A stretch of DNA of 64,000 nt from Chelydra serpentina. Lineage: Eukaryota > Chordata > Testudines > Chelydridae. Of this stretch, positions 1 to 10,627 are shown piece after piece. The position numbers were made by a program, and so were the translations under genes. Within the stretch, counting starts at the first letter, position 1, and each line of letters starts with the position of its first letter. The notes beneath the pieces are model-generated. The model searched no databases, was not told the origin of the DNA, and saw only the letters and a list, made by a program, of their open reading frames with translations. The stretch covers positions 14,419,501 to 14,483,500 of the forward strand of contig JBAIAC010000006.1 in NCBI GenBank assembly GCA_037349315.1, read 5' to 3'.

Positions 1-980
1 TAATTAGGGCTGGGAAAATAGTGTAAAAATCCAAATATTTCATTGAATATTTGAACCAATTTTACATGGTCAGTGTGCTGACTGGTATGTGTGTTGCCTT
101 CTTGCTCCCTGATCCTGTTCTGTGTCCTGGTTCCTGTTCCCTGATCTCAGTGTGCCGGTTTAAGACTCTTTGTGTGTGTGCAGCTACTCAGGGCCCGCTG
201 CTACATATCTGCTGTTCGGACTTATGCTTTGTTCAGGCCATTGCTGACCTAACCAGGTCACGGCTATTACATGATTGACAACCTACCCATGTGTCTGGCT
301 TTGTTTTTGGATTGCTATTCTGGAATGCATCAGAGTATAACAGTTGGCCTGGATCACAGGGCTCTTGTTGATTTAGATGGCTCCTTCTGGACAGGGGAAC
401 TCTGTCTTCCAAATACAAATATCCATACAAGATTCTTGAGTGAATGGATACAGTAGAATTTGCCGGTCTCTTATGTGGGCACGTCTCACAGAGTTGATAA
501 AGTGGAGTGATTGTTAGCTTGGCAGTCATCAGGGATTGAACCTTTGACTTCTAGAGCATCTACAACTTGAGCAGTGGCCACCACCTCCATACATGAAGAA
601 CATATTTGATCTAAATTTATGCTACTCACACTTATTTTCTCTCCTTGCAAAGCAATTTGCTAGTCATTGCAACAGCAATGAGGCCGTTGGTACCAAGGCT
701 GCCACAGGAACATAAGGAATTTTGTGCTCAGAGCCAGAGTCAAGATGATTTGATTTCTCACCAACTTTAGACGCTCACTCTTACAGCATTCTCCTCCTTT
801 TGCTGCTAGACAAGAGTCAACATGTATCACATCCAACACCCTCTTCAAGGTGCTCCCTAGTCAATTACACTTATCACCTTAGTGATATGGCACAGACCTG
901 AGCTAATCTGACTCCATTAACACTAAACATTGATACCTTACATTTTTTAAGGCCAAAATGCACAGAAACTGCAATTATTA
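1..980. other. Intergenic DNA, no gene recognised
   Basis: No coding region with family resemblance is visible; the open frames are under 100 codons and unrelated in composition or motif. Around 525-575 the minus strand reads like the B box of an old tRNA-derived repeat (ggttcaatccct), but no A box at the right distance is convincing, so I do not call a SINE. Confidence 0.5.
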
Positions 981-1014
981 GATTCCAAGGCCAGAAGATC
1001 ATTATGATCTAGTC

Positions 1015-1426
1015 CAGCGGCTCTCAACCTTTCCAGACTACTGTACCCCTTGCAGGAGTCTGATTTGTCTTGTGTACCTCCAAGTTTCATTTAACTTAAA
1101 AATTACTTGCTTACAAAATCAGACATAAAATACAAAAGTGTCACGGCACACTATTACTGAAAAATTGCTGACTTTCTCATTTTTCTCATATAATTATAAA
1201 ATAAATCAATTGGAATATAAACATTGTACTTACATTTCAGTGGATAGTATATAGAGCAGTATAAATAAGTCATTGTCTGTATGAAATTTGAGTTTGTACT
1301 GTCTTCGCTAGTGCTTTTTATGTAGCCTGTTGTAAAACTAGACAAATATCTAGATGAGTTGATGTACCCCCTACAAGAGCTCTGCGTGCCCCCAGGGGTA
1401 CTCATACCCCTGGTTGAGAACCACTG
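1015..1426. mobile_element. Non-autonomous hAT-like MITE, 412 bp
   Basis: The terminal inverted repeats (TIRs) read CAGCGGCTCTCAACC at the left and, on the opposite strand, CAGTGGTTCTCAACC at the right. The flanks are atctagtc (1007-1014) and ggctagtc (1427-1434), an 8-bp TSD with two mismatches, as expected of hAT insertion into the CR1 text. No transposase frame is present, so it would have depended on an enzyme in trans. A copy of exactly the same length lies at 42872-43283 in the opposite orientation. Confidence 0.85.
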
Positions 1427-1589
1427 GGCTAGTCTGACCTCCTGTATAACACAGTCCATAGAACTTACTCAAAATAATTCCTAGAGCAGATCTTTCGGAA
1501 AAAACATCCAATCTTGATTTAAAAATTGCCAGTGATGGAGAACCCATGACAATCCTTGGTAAATTGTTCCAGTGGTTAATTACTCTCAC

Positions 1590-1807
1590 CAGGGGCAGCG
1601 GAAGCTTCCTAACAATGTGTGTGGTGGGGGCATCGGCACCCGAACCATGGCCCCACCCCTCATGCCACCCCTTTCCCCCCCAAGTCCCGCCCCCTCCCTC
1701 CCGTTGCTCATCCTTACAGCCAGTAAAAAGTGGGAGGGCATAGCCCTTCCATTTTTAAAAGTTTGTGGGGGGGATGGCCCACTTGTTCCTCCGTTCCAGT
1801 GCCCCTG
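1590..1807. mobile_element. Non-autonomous hAT-like MITE, 218 bp
   Basis: The ends are CAGGGGCAGCGGAAGC and, on the opposite strand, CAGGGGCACTGGAACG. The flanks are a perfect 8-bp duplication, actctcac (1582-1589 and 1808-1815). The interior is C-rich and non-coding. It lies inside the CR1 copy at 981-2085, and excising it with one TSD restores the CR1 text. The TIR differs from the 412-bp family, so this is a separate lineage. Confidence 0.9.
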
Positions 1808-2344
1808 ACTCTCACTTTATTTCCATTCTGAATTTGGCCAACTTCAACTTTCCAGCACTAGAGCATGTGATACCTTTCTCTGCTAGATTGAAGAGCCCAT
1901 TATTAAATGTGTTCCCCACAGAGATACTTATAGATGGTAATCAAGTGCCCTGTTAACCTTCTCTTTGTTACACTACATAGATTGAGCTCCTTGAATCTGT
2001 CACTATAAGACATGTTTTCTAATCCTTTAATCATTCTCATGGCTCTTCCCTGAGCCCGCTCCAGTTTATCGGCATCCTTCTTCAGTGATGAGTTAGTCTT
2101 CAAAGGATTGCAATTAGAGCCAATTACCTCACCCAGGAACAAAATCCTAAATTCCTTCATTGGTTCCTACACAGGCAAAATTCCTATCAAGACAGGGAAG
2201 AATAATTTCTGTCTAAAAACTAAGGGCTAAATCCTGGTCCCTTATGTCTGCTTTGTGTTGCTCCCATTGTGCAATCAGATCCAAAGCCTGTTGAAATCAC
2301 TAGGAGTCTTTCCATTGACTTAAATAGTTTTTGGATGTTCATTT

Positions 2345-2545
2345 GTTTAGGGGGAGCCTCCAGAGGCAGACCTGGCTTTATTCTCAGCTCAGCCATTAAC
2401 CTGGTGTGTGATCTTGGAGTTTGCATGTCTGTGCTTCTGTTTATCCGTTGTCAGCTGGAAGCTCTTTGGGGCAGGGATTGCTTCTTCCAATGCACTTGCC
2501 AAGTGCCAGGGCCCCATGGGGCCTGATCTTGTTTGAGGCTTCAGA
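2345..2545 (+). repeat. MIR/CORE-like SINE fragment
   Basis: Segments in MIR order are visible: a cagctcagccattaacctgg region, a degraded gtgtgatcttgg motif, and the shared MIR/L2 3' portion beginning at aagctctttggggcaggg near 2460 and ending ggccccatggggcctg. The copy is diverged and has no clear TSD. It is ancient and not expected to be transcribed. Confidence 0.55.
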
Positions 2546-4533
2546 CACATAGTAACAGACATTCCCTGCCCACAGGGCCTTACGGTGGAGCTATGCTGAC
2601 TGACATCAGCCGAGACTCTTTCCCTCTATCCGTTGATGGTCTCAGGGGGTCAACAATGCTCATATTTGGAGGGAGGTTCATCAGCCAGGTCTCATATGCA
2701 AATAGACATCCTGGCTGAGTTGATTGAAAATCAAATGAATAGTTTTTCCCCCCCCTGAATTTCTAATTTAATTTCCTTTTGGAATATTAATTAAGAAATA
2801 AAAAAACTGCTCACCGTTTATGCCATGAGATTGAATTCTAGGGTAGCCGTTAGTGATTGTAACAGTGAATGTGTGTAAAAAAAAAAAAAACTCTCTCACA
2901 CACACACACAATGAATCGACTCCTTTGTTTCTCTAACTATTGAGATTGATTGCCCCGCTAAGTACATCATAAACCTGGTTTTTGCCTCAATCAATATTTG
3001 CCTTTCAGGTCAATATATAAAGACCACAACATTGTCCCAGCTACTTGGACTATTGCTGGGGAGGACGTACCCATACCTCTTACACCTTATATTTATTTTC
3101 AATTAACTATAGGCCTACTTCTGCCATCCATGCTTACACCGAGTAGTACCTTACGCTGCTAGTAGACCCAGAAATGCAATGAGACTGCAGATTAAGGCAC
3201 TACTCACAAAGGGTCCAGTTCTGCCATAGTTATGATTAGTATCTGCATACTTTTTTTTAAGTGACTGAACTTTGCCCTTTTGAGGTAACTTCTTTATTCC
3301 ACTTTGTATTTCCAACTCCTACCAAATGTTCCCTAATTCATAAAGTCCTATTGGATGCAAGTCACTCACAAGTACACTGCACTTTCTATTTAAATACAGT
3401 TATTTAGTATTCATTTGAACTCAACCCCTTGCTGTTTTAGCCTGTGTAGAAACACTCCATTTGGGATTTTATGTCACGTCACCTTGAAATGTAATGTGTA
3501 GAATGGCTTCCTATAATAAGCCTTTCCTCAGCTAACTCCTCAAAACAGCCACAAATTCTGACTGCATTCTCTTTTCTAGGAGCTACCGCAATAAGTGTTA
3601 CAAAAAATAGCTCCACTACATTTTTTATTACCCCTCCACTTGTAAAGCCAAGTATCTTAGTTTTCAAAACTCCCACTGACTTCAAGGGATGCAGGACTGA
3701 ACAGTTAGTATGAGAGAAAGTCACTGAGGGAGGACAAAGGGTGGCCAAACTATTTGCAGTAATGAATTTAGATAATTCATGAAGAGAATAATACAGACTA
3801 ATTTTCATAACTTGATTCACTATTCAGTGAATTGTTTATGTAAATATACATCTCAGCCCATGAATCACTCACAAACTATTTGCTGCAACTATTGCTTTAA
3901 AACATTCACTCTACATAATTTGCAGTTCATAATGTAGGATTGGTCACTTAACACGCACGGCATAGTTTCTGCTCCTTAAATGAAACTTTCCCAGCCTCAG
4001 AATGAGCTTTCAAGATGGATGCACAAACGCTTCCAGCATTAATACTCGTGCAATTATTCACAAGACCTTCTCTTTCCACAAAGGTTTGCATGAAGAAACG
4101 ACTGCACTCTGAAAATGCTTGTGGAAAGCCAACAAAGGCTGCAAGGATCACTGAAGTAAAGTTTGCAGGTTTTATGCAAACAAATGGTCTCAGACACTTT
4201 TCTTTTTGCAGTGCCTTCAGAGCTGGCTGAGCATGTGAGCAAAACGTGCAATGATTTAGAATTCACCAGTTTGCAAACATTGCTGGAAAAGTTGAGCAGT
4301 CGGTCTGAAAACTCTTCAACAGCAATGACCTAGTTCAATCAACCATGAATTATTTCTCCACTGAAAGAATGTTAAGACCTGAACAACTTGAGGAAAAAGA
4401 GAAGTTTTTGGACAAACATTCTTAAAACACTGCATCTGGCTGGATTTATCATTGAGGAGCAGAATGCAACACCCCACTGCAACAGCTGGAGCTCTTTGAT
4501 AGGAACACTCTGTAGCCTCCTTGTGTTAGGTAC
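2546..4533. other. Intergenic DNA with simple repeats, no gene recognised
   Basis: AT-rich sequence with an A-run next to a short CA run at about 2877-2911. Frames such as those at 3479-3820 (minus) and 4015-4230 (plus) show no motif I recognise and lack splice or start context that would set them apart from chance. Confidence 0.5.
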
Positions 4534-4538
4534 TATAC

Positions 4539-5588
4539 TGTGACACTCTGTACCCCATGTTCACCACTTCTATCCGGCTAGGTTATATTTTGTTCAAAGT
4601 ATGCCTTGTGAGGTATCATTTGAAAACTCAGTCTGCTGAATATTATTATTCTGTTGAAATGTGTATAACAACACTGCCTGTAAAATTATGAAATTTTGCT
4701 ATATGATTGTTATGGAAATATGTTGTAATTCTGGGTAAAACCCACCAAAAAAATTTCTGAGAGACAAAACTGGCCCACCAGCAAACTGTGAAAGGTCCAT
4801 TACTACTTAATTGGCTATTCACCAGGGAGGGGGACGGGGAAGGTATAAACAAAGAATTTACATTTCATCCCAGAAACACTTAAAATCTCAGGTACTCAGG
4901 AAACTGTTTGTCTGTACTCCGGTGGGGGGGGGGGGTAATCCTCAAAGAGGGGAGTGGGATATAAGAATGGGAGGCCGTGACCCCTACCTCAAAGAAGCAC
5001 CATTGAACTGAGGGAGTGCTCCTGGCCTGGAGGTTTTCAAGCCAGTACAGATTATAGTAGGCTCTTGGTGAGAAAAACTCTTTTCTTGCTTTTAAACCAA
5101 TTAGCCTTGGTAAAGTTTAGGAGTTAGCTTGCTGTTTATCCTTTTATTTCTTTTGTTAGACATCGTGACATATGCATCTATACTTGTAATCACTTAAAAT
5201 CTGTCACTAGTTAATAAACTTGTTTTATTGTTTAATCTAAACCAGTGTGCTTCGGTTGAAGTGCTTGGGAACCTCTACTTTGGTCAACAAGCCTGATGCA
5301 CAATCATATTCCTTTGCTGAAATGACAGATTATCTATGAGTTTACGCTGTCCAGGAGGGTACTGAACAGTGTAAGATGCACATTTCTGGGGCAGCAAGCC
5401 TGGGACTGGGGATATGTGGGTATCACCCTGTATGTAATTCATGGATGGCTGGGCATAGTGTTCATGTACTCAGCTGGGAGTGACTTTTCATGCTGGTGGC
5501 TATGAGTGAAAGTCTGGAGGGGTTTGCTGTTCACCAGCAAAGGCATCTTAGGCTGGAGAGTCCAGATTGCACCCTAGGGAATGTCACA
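4539..5588 (+). mobile_element. Solo LTR of an endogenous retrovirus, 1050 bp
   Basis: It starts TGTGACACTC and ends GGGAATGTCACA, the TG...CA ends of a retroviral LTR. It is flanked by a perfect 5-bp duplication, tatac (4534-4538 and 5589-5593). Inside are a TATA-like box (gatataag, 4959-4966) and, about 250 bp downstream, a polyadenylation signal (aataaa, 5213-5218), which fits the U3-R-U5 layout. No gag, pol or env sequence adjoins, so this is the product of LTR-LTR recombination. The 5' part resembles the LTRs at 39640 and 50036 (shared text around gtgaggtatcatt). A G-run at 4923-4935 lies upstream of the TATA box. Confidence 0.88.
4959..4966 (+). promoter_or_regulatory. TATA-like box of the solo LTR
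   Basis: gatataag lies about 420 bp into the LTR and about 250 bp before the aataaa at 5213. This spacing suits retroviral U3 promoter and R-region polyadenylation. Current activity cannot be judged from sequence. Confidence 0.5.
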
Positions 5589-5593
5589 TATAC

Positions 5594-6354
5594 CTACCCC
5601 TAATGAGAGGTTACCCTGCTGGGAAGAGAATGTTTGGACAGCCAACCTTGGTTTTAGACACCTCTGATATATAAGTTTTATTGTTGATATGATTAGAAAT
5701 GTTTTGCTGATAAGGAGAATAATGAATTGTTATTGGCTGTTGCTAGGGAAATTGTTAGCCTCTTGGGGGCTATTATGAGTTAAGTGTTTTGTTTGAAGAA
5801 AATTTATAAAAAGTTTAGTCAGAAAGTTTGCTTTGGAACAGTTCCAGGAAGCCTTCTTTGGGCAAGATCTGACAACTAAGTTCCCCAACAGCTAGATGGA
5901 AGGAGCCCCCTCCCCTCTTCCCCCAGAAGCCTAGCTGCTAATTCCTCAAAACCATCGTAGCTTTGGTAAATATAAAGGTGTAAGATGCTCTGAACCTTCT
6001 GCTACAGCGTGTGTGTGTGTGTGCGCACGCACGTGCTAGAGATCTACAAAAAGTAGTTTTACGTAAAAACACCCTGGTATCAATCATATCAGATGGAGGA
6101 ATGTAGCCCACTGATTTATTCCTGGCCCCGCCTGTACAGAAACAGTTTTGTTACCACTGCTTTGGGTTCTGAAAACCCTGGGTAACAACATCTCACCTCT
6201 GCTTTAGAGGCACTCATAAGGACCTAATTCTGCCACTCTGAGTGAGCATTAGGCCAAAAATCACATGATGAAAGACTAATGTCCACTGAGTTGGTATGTA
6301 TGAGAACATGTCTTCCCCCTATTTGCTGGCCCCCAATAACTAGCATCCTGCTAC
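5594..6354. other. Unclassified, possible old LTR-like sequence
   Basis: The segment has promoter-like motifs (ttataaaaag near 5805, aaatataaagg near 5970) and a purine/pyrimidine-biased block around 5900. I could not define TG...CA ends or a TSD, so I do not call an element. A GT microsatellite passing into gcgcacgcac lies at about 6006-6034. Confidence 0.35.
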
Positions 6355-6591
6355 TTCCTAATAACTATCAGAGGGGTAGCCGTGTTAGTCTGGATCTGCA
6401 GAAGCGACAAAGGGTCCTGTGGCACCTTATAGACTAACAGAGGAATTGAAGCATAAGCTTTCGTGGGTCAATACCCAGTTCTTTCCACTGCTTGCATCCG
6501 AAGAAGTGGGTATTGACCCACGAAAGCTTATGCTTCAATACCTCTGTTAGTCTATAAGGTGCCACAGGACCCTTTGTCGTTCCTAATAACT
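6355..6591 (+). mobile_element. PLE-derived hairpin insertion with a 12-bp TSD
   Basis: A 213-bp insert (6367-6579) is flanked by perfect copies of ttcctaataact (6355-6366 and 6580-6591). It consists of a 38-bp single-sided head, a 73-nt left arm (6405-6477), a 29-nt loop (6478-6506) and a 73-nt right arm (6507-6579). The arms are reverse complements with one mismatch. The arm text (cacgaaagcttatgc, gttagtctataagg, ggtgccacaggaccc) recurs at the right end of the PLE relic near 41340-41500, which is why I assign it to PLE termini. The long TSD indicates target-primed reverse transcription. The inverted layout could come from twin priming or template switching. Confidence 0.8.
6494..6533 (+). 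ncRNA. Hammerhead-ribozyme-like motif in PLE terminus
   Basis: Order: GCAT (6494-6497), CCGAAGA (6498-6504), an extra A, a stem-loop with arms gtggg/cccac (6506-6521 with its loop), GAAA (6522-6525), GCTT, ATGC (6530-6533). GCAT can pair with ATGC as stem I. Position 4 of the canonical CUGANGA core is C rather than U, and one extra A follows the core. It is therefore degenerate and probably inactive. PLEs are known to carry hammerhead motifs; the match here is my inference. Confidence 0.4.
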
Positions 6592-7243
6592 GAAGGAGTT
6601 CTTTCACAGCTATAGAGGTGGAAGCCTGTAACTTTGGCAGTGAAGATCCAGGATTCAATCCCTGATGAGACAGTGATATCCGACATGCAGCAAACAAGGC
6701 TCATTAGAGAAACATGAACAGTTTGTTTTAAAGCAACCATTATTTAATGATTTACCTATTAAAGACTCTTGGATTTTATAACTTTTACTGCTAGTAAAAT
6801 TTACATTTCAGAGGCCTATGGACAAAGATATTTCTTAGAGAGATGGTTTGGGGAAAAAAGTGATCCAAAACCTTACTAATTAAAAAATGATCAGCTTTAT
6901 TACACTTACACACTTAAACACATAGAATTGAAACACTGAGCTTTGGGCGTTACGGGGTGAGGAATTTGGAAGACCTTCTCTGTCAACAACCACCTCCTCT
7001 TAATTATGCAACTATACTCCCCATTGGAAGCAGGCAACAATTTTTTGCCACATAGTAAAATTTGCCAAAAATGCATTTTGTTTTCAGGATAATTAAACCA
7101 TTCACAAATTCAAGTCAAATTCAGCCAATAATTTTGGCCAAGAAACAAAAAGGAGTTTTGTTTTTATTTAAGCCAAAATGGTTCATTTCAACCATTATGA
7201 AAAAAAATTGACTTTTGAAATTTAACTATACTTATTTAATAGA
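6592..7243. other. Intergenic DNA, no gene recognised
   Basis: The text near 6630-6680 (aggattcaatccctgatgag) resembles a B box, but no full SINE can be delimited. The rest is AT-rich and shows nothing I recognise. Confidence 0.4.
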
Positions 7244-7325
7244 ATCATAGAAGATTAGGATTGGAAGAGACCTCAGGAGTTCATCTAGTCCAGCCCCCTG
7301 CTCAAAGCACGACCAAACCCAACAC
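7244..7325 (-). mobile_element. CR1 LINE 3' tail fragment
   Basis: The sequence agaatcatagaagattagg followed by ttggaagagacctcagg and catctagtccagccccctg is the typical CR1 3' UTR end in reverse. It breaks off after about 80 bp, where sequence shared with the element at 9139-10105 begins (aaaggatttggtgga). Confidence 0.8.
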
Positions 7326-7405
7326 GTTTAGGCATCTAAAGGATTTGGTGGATAACAGTGGAGCCAAAACTGAGCTTAGGTGTTTAAGTCTTGAAAGACC
7401 TACAA
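7326..7405 (+). repeat. Fragment of the ~970-bp inverted-repeat element
   Basis: ggatttggtggataacag and gccaaaactgagcttaggtg match 10010-10065 of the element at 9139-10105 with few differences, in the same orientation. Only the right-hand part is present, joined directly to a CR1 tail. Confidence 0.65.
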
Positions 7406-8044
7406 AACGGAACAAAGTTTCATTTTCGGTTTGTTTTTAATCCAAAATGAATGAATTGTTATTTCTTCAGTTTGTTTTGGTTTTCTTTGAAAAGATTCAG
7501 TTTCACTATGAAACTAACCAAGTTTGGGCGGGAGGATTTTTCAGTTTGGTTCCCAAACCAAAACAAACACCAAAACCAAACCACCACAATTAGTTGCTCA
7601 GCTCTACTCTCTAAGAGCAACAAGTTACCCTCTAGCTCTGCCTAGTGGATGTTGAGCCAGCACATACTTTCAGAGGTTTAAAGATACCATGGATAACTTA
7701 TTTCCTTTTTTGCATACATTTCCATTTCTGTCATCAGCCAAAATGCCACTCAAGAGGGGATATTTTCCACAGTATCTCCCCACCAGCTTGAAACTGTGAA
7801 TGGTTGGAAATTGCATGGGACAGATGGTCTGTTCCAACCTGCTCTTCTGCTGCCTTTATTCTGCAGCCTTTCATTCTGGGAGAGAGGTTGTTCTCTAGGT
7901 GAAGCTGATGTTAGTTTTCAGCAAGACTAATTACAGTAGCTTAAAAGGGGAAGTTGTCTCTTGGGCGTCACAAATTGTTTCTGTTCTGTGGTGTTGTTTT
8001 GCTGGTCGGTTGTTCATTTGCTGGGTTTTTTGCTTCTATTTCAG

Positions 8045-8660
8045 GTCATTATATTAGAGTCATAGCTGAAGGCCAGAAAGGATCATCTAATCTGACATCC
8101 CGACTAGCACATGATTAAAATCTCACCTAGTAACCCTTGGAGTGAGCCCAATAACTTGTTTGGCTAAAGCATAATTTCCAGAAAGGCAACCAGTTTTAAC
8201 TTGAAGGCCTAAAGAAATGGAGAATCCACCACTTCCCTGGGTAGTTTATTCCAATGGTTAATCATCCACATTGTTAAAAATTCATGCCTTGTTTCTAATT
8301 TGAATTTGTCCAGCTTCTTCTTCCAGCCACCATTGGGTGTTGCTAAGCCCTTTCTCTGCTAGATTAAAGAGCCCATTAGTATCCAGTCTTTGGTCCCCGT
8401 GAAGGTACTTATGTACTGTAATCCTTGTAGTTTATCAAAAAGACTGAACAGATTTAGCTCCTTAAGGGCTTGCCTACATGGTGCCGTAGTGTGATCTACG
8501 GGGGTGTGACTTATAGAGCACTGTAATGTGCAACACTCTAGAATTCACACCCTTGTAGACTGCAATGCACTGCCATGTAGACAAGCCCTAAGTCTCTCAC
8601 TATACAGCATTTTCTCTAGCCCTCAAATATTTTTTGCTCCCTCTTCAAGTTCTCATTATT
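8045..8660 (-). mobile_element. CR1 LINE 3' end split by a MITE
   Basis: In reverse orientation, the text aaggccagaaaggatcatct to ctctgctagattaaagagcc and on to gactgaacagatttagctcc follows the CR1 3' region in order. At 8466 it is interrupted by a 123-bp MITE and resumes with gtctctcactata. The copy is diverged, without an open ORF2 frame. The paralogous CR1 at about 1985-2000 reads ctccttgaatctgtcac without a break, which is the empty-site counterpart. Confidence 0.8.
8466..8588. mobile_element. Harbinger-like MITE, 123 bp, TAA-flanked
   Basis: The terminal repeats are GGGCTTGCCTACATGG and, on the opposite strand, GGGCTTGTCTACATGG (15 of 16 match). Both sides are flanked by TAA (8463-8465, 8589-8591), the 3-bp target preference of PIF/Harbinger transposases. 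The host CR1 has only one TAA at this point, so the duplication is real. There is no coding capacity. Related elements lie at 23005, 45132 and 61401. Confidence 0.8.
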
Positions 8661-9138
8661 TAGATGTCGACCCCAGAGCTGCCTGCAGTGTTTCCAGACT
8701 CCATTTTTCTTTATGTAAAAGGAGATAGTGCTGTCATCTAAATCTATTAACAGACAGAATATCCCAAGGCAACATCATTTCCTGGAAGGACCAAGATCCG
8801 TTAACACTTCTTTCTGTCCCAAGTCTCATTTCACTTGGTAGTAGAAAGTATGGCCAATTTTTTGCTTTCCATTATTTGCTGCTTTCTATTCTCTTCTACC
8901 TTTTCCTTATCCAAGTTTTTCTTTTCCTCTTCTGTCCACTCCCCACCATATTTTCATGTTATTCTCCACTCCTTGTTTTCTACTTCTGCCCCTCAATGGA
9001 CTGTTCAGTTCCATTTTCATGCTATGTTTTTTTTTCCCTTTTAGTATATAGGGCTGTACAACACTTTCATGTGTGTTCGGTTTCCTTTTCCCCAGTGGAG
9101 GAACAAACATAGGAAGAAGCCTTTGGAGGAAGGAACTT
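8661..9138. other. Pyrimidine-rich intergenic DNA, no gene recognised
   Basis: Stretches of T and C on the plus strand (about 8830-9060) create several overlapping short open frames by composition alone. No motif or repeat family is recognised. Confidence 0.45.
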
Positions 9139-10105
9139 TGGGTGGGATCCACAAAAGGATTCAGGTGTTGCAGTGCTGAGCATCATGGCATTTCACTTTT
9201 AGGCACCTAGAAAATCTAGGAACAACACTGCAATCCACCAAGCCAAGTTACATGCCAAGGCTTCCTATCCAATAAATATGGCAAGTTGGGGGCCTAAGAA
9301 TGCGTTTCATAAAAGCCCACTTGCTAAACAGCTCCCAACCTAAGCTAGCTGATGAGAGATGCCAACCAGAGAGGTATGTGCTAAGCCCCACTCCTCTCTC
9401 AGAGATAGGCTTCTAAATCCAGGCTGCAATGGATTCCTGCTGCCTGGACTCAGATGGTTTAGATATCCAAGGTGTTTCTTGTGGGAATGAGTTAGGCACC
9501 TGCCTCACTTGAAGCAAAACAGCTGGAGGAGAACAGAGAGAGGGAGGAAGAGGAGGTTGTGGGGCCAGCTTATAACTTTCAGCCTGGTAGTTAGAGCAGT
9601 AACCTAGGATATGTGAGACCCCAGATCCAGCGATTGAAGCAAGGTGACTCTCATTATTTATCCACAGTGGATTAGCTTCAACAGGAGAGACTGAGGAAGC
9701 CCCCCATCAGAATATCACATAACTCAGGAGCTAGAGCACTTGAGAGGTGGGAGACCCCTATTTGAATCCTTTCTCCCCCTCTGGCAGAGAGGGTGAAAAT
9801 TTAACCTGCATCTCCCACATCCCAGGCAAGTGCTCTATCTGTTGGACTATACATTAGGGGGAAGGAAGAGGTAGTGGTGGTGGATTTTGAAGAGGATCTG
9901 ACCTGGTAGATACCCTCTGAGCACACCTACCTTATTGGGCCTCATACATGACTTAGGTGGCCAAATCCCCATCTTTCCCTGGTTCATGGATCTACATATT
10001 GAGGCATTTACAGGGTTTGGTGGATCACAGTGGAGCCAAAACTGGGCTTAGGTGTTTAAGTCTTGGATTTAGGCACCTAAGTACTTTTGTGGATCCCATC
10101 CTTTC
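9139..10105. mobile_element. Inverted-repeat element of about 970 bp
   Basis: The left end GGGATCCACAAAAGGATTC and the reverse complement of the right end, GGGATCCACAAAAGTACTTA, form imperfect terminal inverted repeats. Homology continues inward (ggcacctag, caatccaccaa). Internal segments at about 9575-9650 and 9725-9850 look like tRNA-like or SINE-like text (tagagcagtaacc, ggagctagagcacttgag). No transposase frame is present. The flanks do not show a TSD I can define, so the class is uncertain. Confidence 0.6.
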
Positions 10106-10189
10106 GCCCTATAAAGAACACTTTTTAGTCTAGCAGACAAGGCATAACAAGATGTAATGGTTGGAAGGAATAGATAAATTGTGACTAGA

Positions 10190-10450
10190 AATACGGTGCA
10201 TTTTATATATAAACAGTGTGGTTAATTAGCCCCTGGAACAAACTTATCTAGGAGTGTGGTGAATTCTCCATCATTTCACATCGTTAAATCAAGATTAGGG
10301 GTCTTCGTAAAAGATACAAAGTTCAACCAGACACCGTGATGGGCTTGACACAAGAACCACCTGGTGCAATTATATGGCCTGTGTTATGCAAGAGATCAGA
10401 CTAGGTGATCATATTGGTCCCGTTGGGCCTTAAAATGTGTCAGTCTATAA
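10190..10450 (+). mobile_element. CR1 LINE 3' end, plus strand
   Basis: The order of ggttaattagcccctggaac, aatcaagattaggggtcttc, caagagatcagactaggtga and gttgggccttaaaatgtgt is the CR1 3' UTR read forwards. The copy is short, 5'-truncated and diverged, with the tail eroded to gtcagtctataaatg. Confidence 0.75.
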
Positions 10451-10627
10451 ATGCAAAGGGAACTTCAATGAGATCACAGCACTACCCTATATACAGAAGG
10501 GAAGCAATGGCTCTGCTACCCTTTGTTTTCTCTGTCATATTGTTCCCATGGTGTCTGCACAATATGTGACCAAATTGCTGGGCTTTGGTGCGGAATGTCA
10601 CTAGCTCATGGGTTGCTGGCTCTAGAC

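Larger units (their letters stand above)
981..2085 (-). mobile_element. CR1 LINE 3' end split by two hAT-like MITEs
   Basis: On the minus strand this is the end of CR1 ORF2 plus the 3' UTR. Pieces lie at 981-1014, 1435-1589 and 1816-2085. Minus-strand translations contain the CR1 ORF2 C-terminal signatures NHWNNLPR and SPSLAIFKSRLD (1371-1589) and KLERAQGRAMRMIKGLE (about 1990-2085). The copy is 5'-truncated, as is usual for target-primed reverse transcription, and carries stops and frameshifts, so it is inactive. Removing the elements at 1015-1426 and 1590-1807 rejoins a collinear CR1, which shows both inserted later. Other copies lie at 8045, 36430, 44645 and 62700. Confidence 0.85.

Noticed and set aside
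525..575. Possible tRNA-derived SINE or tRNA gene on the minus strand
   Set aside because: Only a B-box-like ggttcaatccct is present; no A box, no cloverleaf.
6481..6545. Palindrome around gtgggtattgacccac as a CRISPR repeat or transcription terminator
   Set aside because: Eukaryotic context; the palindrome is part of a PLE hairpin insertion with TSD, and no spaced repeat array exists.
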